Positions 61,144 to 64,000 of a stretch of DNA of 64,000 nucleotides are shown here, piece by piece (position 1 is the first letter of the stretch; every line of letters starts with the position of its first letter). The DNA is from an uncultured Clostridia bacterium (lineage in GTDB: Bacteria; Bacillota; Clostridia; Lachnospirales; Lachnospiraceae): contig CAOKDX010000011.1 of assembly GCA_948467395.1 (NCBI GenBank), forward strand, positions 30,352 to 94,351, read 5' to 3'. Under the pieces are notes generated by a model. That model had not been told where the DNA came from and searched no databases. It worked only from the letters and a program-made list of their open reading frames with translations. A program made the translations under genes and the position numbers.

Positions 61144-61337
61144 CGATAGAGGAAGCGTCCGAATATACGGGCATTGGCAGGAACACCATGCGGAAACTGG
61201 TGGAATGGGAGAAAATCCCGGTGCTGCGGATTGGACGGAAAGCAATCATACGCAGGGATGTGCTGGAGAGGTTTATGGCAGCAAATGAGGGGAAAGACCT
61301 GCGGAACCGCCCGGAAGTAAAAACTGTCCGGACATGA
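61119..61337 (+). CDS. AlpA/excisionase-like HTH protein
   Basis: A 72-residue protein with one MerR-like winged HTH (TIEEASEYTGIGRNTMRKLVEWEKIPVLRIGRKAIIRRDVLERFM, read in parts). Such proteins act as excisionases or as activators of int in integrative elements. It follows the + strand promoter of the control region and GGGAGGATATTTGT. It is the only coding gene on the + strand before the long noncoding block. Confidence 0.82.
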   Translation: MAEIKIGMTIEEASEYTGIGRNTMRKLVEWEKIPVLRIGRKAIIRRDVLERFMAANEGKDLRNRPEVKTVRT

Positions 61338-61342
61338 TAAGA

Positions 61343-61447
61343 GGCAGCCATAACGGCTGCCCCATTGGCAATCAGACCGGAGTCTTGATATACCTACACG
61401 CAAGATAAGTGTATCACAGACTTCTCCGGTTATCAACCGGAATTTTT
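61343..61447 (+). promoter_or_regulatory. attenuator-like hairpins after the AlpA-like gene
   Basis: GGCAGCC-N5-GGCTGCC (61343-61361) is followed by a long hairpin: ACCGGAGTCT (61376) pairs with AGA-N3-CTCCGGT (ending 61430), enclosing TGATATAC/GTGTATCA. The 3' arm of this hairpin overlaps the 5' arm of a second one, TCCGGTT-ATC-AACCGGA (61425-61441), which is followed by ATTTTTC and is a good terminator. The two structures cannot form together, so one may control the other as in attenuation. Not folded by program. Confidence 0.55.
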
Positions 61448-61457
61448 CTTTGGCAGG

Positions 61458-61748
61458 GCAGGAATGGTGTAGTTTTGGTGTAGCAATGGTGTAGATTTTT
61501 TCTACACCGTTCCTACATCATTTTTTGAAATACTACACCATTCCTGCATCATTTGGGGCAAAGCCTACATCAAAACTACACCATGACAGGGGAATCAATG
61601 GGAAAAGTGCCTGCACCTCTGCCTGCACTCTGCCCGCACCCAAATTAGGGGAAACAGACAGGTGCCTGCACCTGTGCCGGTACTTATGAAGATTATGCAG
61701 TTACTTATGCCTGCACCTGTAGGCAGTATGCTTACACCATGCTGGCAC
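61458..61748. repeat. dense short-repeat region (origin- or recombination-like)
   Basis: A perfect 16-base inverted repeat, GCAGGAATGGTGTAGT at 61458-61473 and its complement at 61532-61547, encloses a perfect hairpin GGTGTAGA-TTTTT-TCTACACC (61488-61508). Further CTACACC/CTACATC copies lie at 61515, 61563 and 61575. A second set is GCCTGCAC, exactly repeated at 61609, 61621, 61664 and 61709 with variants at 61632 and 61741, and ACTTATG three times. No gene is seen here. It may bind a recombinase, relaxase or replication protein. Confidence 0.6.
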
Positions 61749-61904
61749 TTATGTTTATCCGCAGTATTTTACTTTGGCAGAATACAGGTCAGCGGCAGAT
61801 GGTTTCTCCGGCAGGCAAAATAACAGGCAAAAGCTGGATATACACCCGCTTGAACAAGCCCCCGGCAGGGCCCCCGCATTTTTGGCTTGACAAAAATGCT
61901 AGGG

Positions 61905-61938
61905 GGTTATCATTATCGGCAGAGCCGAAATGATAACC
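61905..61938 (+). other. oriT-like inverted repeat before the relaxase gene
   Basis: GGTTATCATTATCGGC at 61905-61920 pairs with GCCGAAATGATAACC at 61924-61938 (15 pairs, one bulged A) around a 3-base loop. It lies about 125 bases before the MobV gene, directly after TGCTAGGG. Relaxases of the MobV family act at an inverted repeat next to their gene, and the position and form fit an oriT. The nick site cannot be fixed by eye. Confidence 0.55.
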
Positions 61939-62061
61939 GCACCCCGCCACGTTCCATCAGCCGAAAGGAAAATCGGAAACATGAAATGATTGATAAGGAA
62001 AGCAGCCGGGCAGGGAATGACGGATAAGAAAAAGTCTCCCTCCGGCAGAGAGGAGGATGGG

Positions 62062-63669
62062 ATGGATGATGTATCATATAGTGCCCATATCAGCAATGGG
62101 AAAAGTGCCATCAACAGCAAAGGCAAGCTGTCCAGTGTGGCAAAACACAATCTGCGGAAGTACCGTTCCAAAGAATATGACAGGGAGAACATTGTCCTGC
62201 TCTTTGGCAGCACAAACCTTATGAGGGACGTGAAAAAAGTCTACCGGGACACTTTTGCAGAGGCACTACAACAGTATAACCAAAAGCAGACAAGGGCAGA
62301 CCGACGGATTGAAGATTATTTTGAACATGTATCGGATAAAAACCAAGACATGGCAGTGGAGATTATTTTCCAGTGCGGGGATAAAAACTTCTGGGAAAAC
62401 ATCTTTATAGAAACCGAAAACGACAAAGAGAATAAAGAAAACATCTGCAAGGTATATGACACCTTACTGGAACAGTTGCAGAAAGAAATGCCGGATTTTA
62501 AGGTTGCCAATGCGGTGGTTCATTTTGACGAGGCGAGCCCGCACATGCATGTGGTGGGGGTCCCTATAGGCAGGGGATTCAAACGTGGGCTGGAGACAAA
62601 GGTTTCCAAACGCTCTGTTTTTACTCCCAAGACATTGGAGAACATCTTACAGAACCGCTTGAGGGAAACGGCAAATATAGAAATGCTTATCCACTTCGGG
62701 GTGCTTGTAAAAGATAAGCAGAAAGGGAAAAACCATGACCTGACCGTTGCGGAATATAAGGTGCAGCAGGAAACAAAGCGGCTGGATATGGTGACGGGAT
62801 TCCTCAATGAAAAACAGGACAGGCTTTTTGATACAAGCAATCGTTTGGAACAGGCTGAAAAAGAGGTTTCAGAGGCGGAAAGGCAGTTATCCGACACGAA
62901 AATGGAACTTGCCGAAACAGAGAAAGATTTGATACAGATAAAAACAGAAAGCAGGGAAACGAAACAAAAGCTGTTGGCAGAACAGGAAAAAATAAAGCAG
63001 GAAAATCTGTTGTTAAAAATAGATACGCTTACCCTGCATTCCGATAAAGAGCGTCTTTTGCGTGATATCCGCAAAGCAGCAGACGAAAAGGAACAGATAC
63101 AGGCAAAAAAGGAGGGGCTTTTAGAGGATATCGGGGTGTTGGATAAAGAGTTTGACAAGCGGATGGATTTCATCAACGTACTGGATAAACTCAAAGCACT
63201 CTTTTATAAGCTGCTGTCCATGATTCCGCTGGTAAGGGAGTTTGCAAGGCTTGTGGAAGAAAAGAGGGATATACGGGCAGCCTCCCCGTATGGCTATACC
63301 CCTCTCGGCAGGTTGTTAAGGGAGTACCGTACCCCTCTCCCCCGGTATGACAGACTTGTCATGTTCCCGGAGGTTGCCTCGTGGCAGACTTCCAAAGGGG
63401 AAGTGATTCCGGTGTATGAGGACTATAACGGACGGGGAACGGATTACCAACTGGAGGGATTCTGGAATGTGCAGACGAAACAAGCCATAAAAGTTTCTGA
63501 AATAAGGGAGCAAATCACGCCGGAGAACCGGATATGTACGCTGGAACAGGCAGAGGTGTATATGAAGGCAGTGGAGAGTTTCATGGAGGATGTGGAACCG
63601 GAAGAACGTGCAAGGGAGAACCGTCCTGTGTATCGGAAATACGATGAGGAATATGTACGGGGCAGATAA
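62062..63669 (+). CDS. mobV: MobV-family relaxase
   Basis: A 535-residue Mob/Pre-type relaxase that would nick DNA at oriT for transfer. The His-rich motif HFDEASPHMHVVGVP (about residue 155) and the N-terminal SYSAHISNGKSAINSKGKLS are typical. A coiled-coil region (about 260-380; EVSEAERQLSDTKMELAE) follows. ATG at 62062 has GAGGAGG five bases upstream; the frame is open to 61990 but the intervening sequence is without a good site. C terminus ends EYVRGR. The element carries no type IV coupling genes, so a helper is required. Confidence 0.88.
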   Translation: MDDVSYSAHISNGKSAINSKGKLSSVAKHNLRKYRSKEYDRENIVLLFGSTNLMRDVKKVYRDTFAEALQQYNQKQTRADRRIEDYFEHVSDKNQDMAVEIIFQCGDKNFWENIFIETENDKENKENICKVYDTLLEQLQKEMPDFKVANAVVHFDEASPHMHVVGVPIGRGFKRGLETKVSKRSVFTPKTLENILQNRLRETANIEMLIHFGVLVKDKQKGKNHDLTVAEYKVQQETKRLDMVTGFLNEKQDRLFDTSNRLEQAEKEVSEAERQLSDTKMELAETEKDLIQIKTESRETKQKLLAEQEKIKQENLLLKIDTLTLHSDKERLLRDIRKAADEKEQIQAKKEGLLEDIGVLDKEFDKRMDFINVLDKLKALFYKLLSMIPLVREFARLVEEKRDIRAASPYGYTPLGRLLREYRTPLPRYDRLVMFPEVASWQTSKGEVIPVYEDYNGRGTDYQLEGFWNVQTKQAIKVSEIREQITPENRICTLEQAEVYMKAVESFMEDVEPEERARENRPVYRKYDEEYVRGR

Positions 63670-63683
63670 ATAATTCCGTCGTC

Positions 63684-63718
63684 AAAAGGCATAGACGAAA
63701 TATTTTATGCTTTTTTGC
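63684..63718 (+). terminator. terminator after the relaxase gene
   Basis: AAAAGGCATA at 63684-63693 pairs imperfectly with TATGCTTTTTT near 63706-63716 (one unpaired G), followed by T residues. Confidence 0.45.
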
Positions 63719-63725
63719 TGTGCAA

Positions 63726-63781
63726 TTAACCTACAATTAACATACATGCACTTTTAGAATTAACATTGGGAACGGTATACT
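63726..63781 (+). promoter_or_regulatory. Pho-box-like repeats and promoter before pstS
   Basis: TTAACC at 63726 and TTAACA at 63737 are exactly 11 bases apart (TTAACCTACAA / TTAACATACAT), the period of PhoP boxes in Firmicutes. Another TTAACA lies at 63760, and a TATACT -10 at 63776-63781. Activation under phosphate shortage is likely. Confidence 0.6.
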
Positions 63782-63815
63782 TGGTTCATACAAAAAACAA
63801 AGGAGTGTGTTCAAT

Positions 63816-64000
63816 ATGAAAAAACTTATTATGATTGCAACTATTTTTACGCTTATGACAGGGGTATTGACAGGGTGCGGCAGCAATGCTGGTTCGTCCA
63901 CTGACAAAAGTACAGCAAATGAGACAACTAAGAGTTCACAAACAGTAGCCACCGACGGTTCCACTTCAATGGAGAAAGTCATTGGATTTTTGAGTGAAGC
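63816..64000 (+). CDS. pstS: phosphate ABC transporter substrate-binding lipoprotein, N-terminal part
   Basis: The first 61 residues of a gene that continues beyond the window. A lipoprotein signal ends in GVLTGCGSN (lipobox Cys near residue 21). A Ser/Thr-rich linker follows, then ATDGSTSMEKVIGFLSEA, the N-terminal phosphate-binding motif of PstS (Gly-Ser-Thr-Ser). ATG at 63816 has AAAGGAG upstream. It is likely the first gene of a pstSCAB operon, controlled by the Pho-like repeats ahead of it. Confidence 0.85.
   Translation, partial: MKKLIMIATIFTLMTGVLTGCGSNAGSSTDKSTANETTKSSQTVATDGSTSMEKVIGFLSE

Larger units (their letters stand above)
58428..63720. mobile_element. integrative mobilizable element (approximate limits)
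   Basis: The set tyrosine integrase, XRE repressor, AlpA/excisionase-like protein, noncoding control block with an oriT-like hairpin, and MobV relaxase is the layout of an element that integrates by itself but needs a helper for transfer. No coupling protein, mating-pair genes or replication initiator is visible. Limits are not proven; no flanking direct repeats were found. The resistance-like genes to the left may or may not belong to it. Confidence 0.7.

Noticed and set aside
61441-61760. A CRISPR array, suggested by repeats
   Set aside because: Repeats are short (7-16 bases), of two different families, partly inverted, and not regularly spaced by unique spacers.

Overview
The window looks like a chromosomal segment of an anaerobic, spore-forming Firmicute, most likely a Lachnospiraceae gut commensal. 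The evidence is a tryptophan T-box leader, the sporulation regulator SpoIIID, a six-gene Rnf complex in the order C-D-G-E-A-B, AddAB rather than RecBCD, a firmicute-style 6S-like RNA, and large secreted proteins suited to mucin or host glycoproteins. No rRNA, tRNA or CRISPR array was found. Species cannot be fixed from the sequence alone.

Left and centre (1-48.8 kb) is G+C-rich, gene-dense core chromosome, nearly all on the + strand. After the tail of a metallo-beta-lactamase-fold gene and a small unknown gene comes a T-box-controlled trpEGDCBA operon with no trpF. Next are a His/Cys-repeat secreted peptide, a 1746-residue M60-type metallopeptidase carrying a dockerin-like segment, and a secreted partner with a possible cohesin-like domain. 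A metabolic block follows: phosphoesterase, Fe-S aldo-keto reductase, ABC-class ATPase and lactate dehydrogenase. Then come a Na/Pi transporter joined to thiW-thiM, spoIIID, a MATE exporter and the Rnf operon, which couples ferredoxin:NAD+ oxidation to an ion gradient. Further on lie a secreted Ig-like protein on the - strand, a two-component system, the 6S-like RNA, NAD+ synthetase and addBA. The block ends with an overlapping set of methyltransferase, SH3/glucosaminidase, membrane-anchored cohesin-like/cadherin-like protein and clpC.

From about 48.9 kb the base composition becomes clearly AT-rich and gene density drops. This accessory island holds a decayed LRR paralogue, a stand-alone LytTR regulator, a 62-bp relic of a mobilisation gene, an ankyrin protein, an LRR lipoprotein, and a subtilisin-like protease with an unusual C-terminal HxxxDxxxH domain. 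It also holds a MerR-controlled ABC exporter, a Vat/CatB-type acetyltransferase (possible antibiotic resistance) and a CD3324-like small protein.

From about 58.4 to 63.7 kb lies a compact integrative mobilizable element: tyrosine integrase, XRE repressor, divergent AlpA/excisionase-like gene, a 724-bp noncoding block and a MobV relaxase. The noncoding block contains an attenuator-like hairpin pair, dense short repeats and an oriT-like inverted repeat. Matching palindromes flank the divergent promoters like a phage-type switch. To its right, a pstS-like phosphate-binding lipoprotein gene begins behind a Pho-box-like repeat and runs off the window.

The least explained parts are the noncoding control block of the mobile element, the deleted mob relic 13 kb away, the protease/HxxxDxxxH fusion and the possible cohesin-dockerin surface set.
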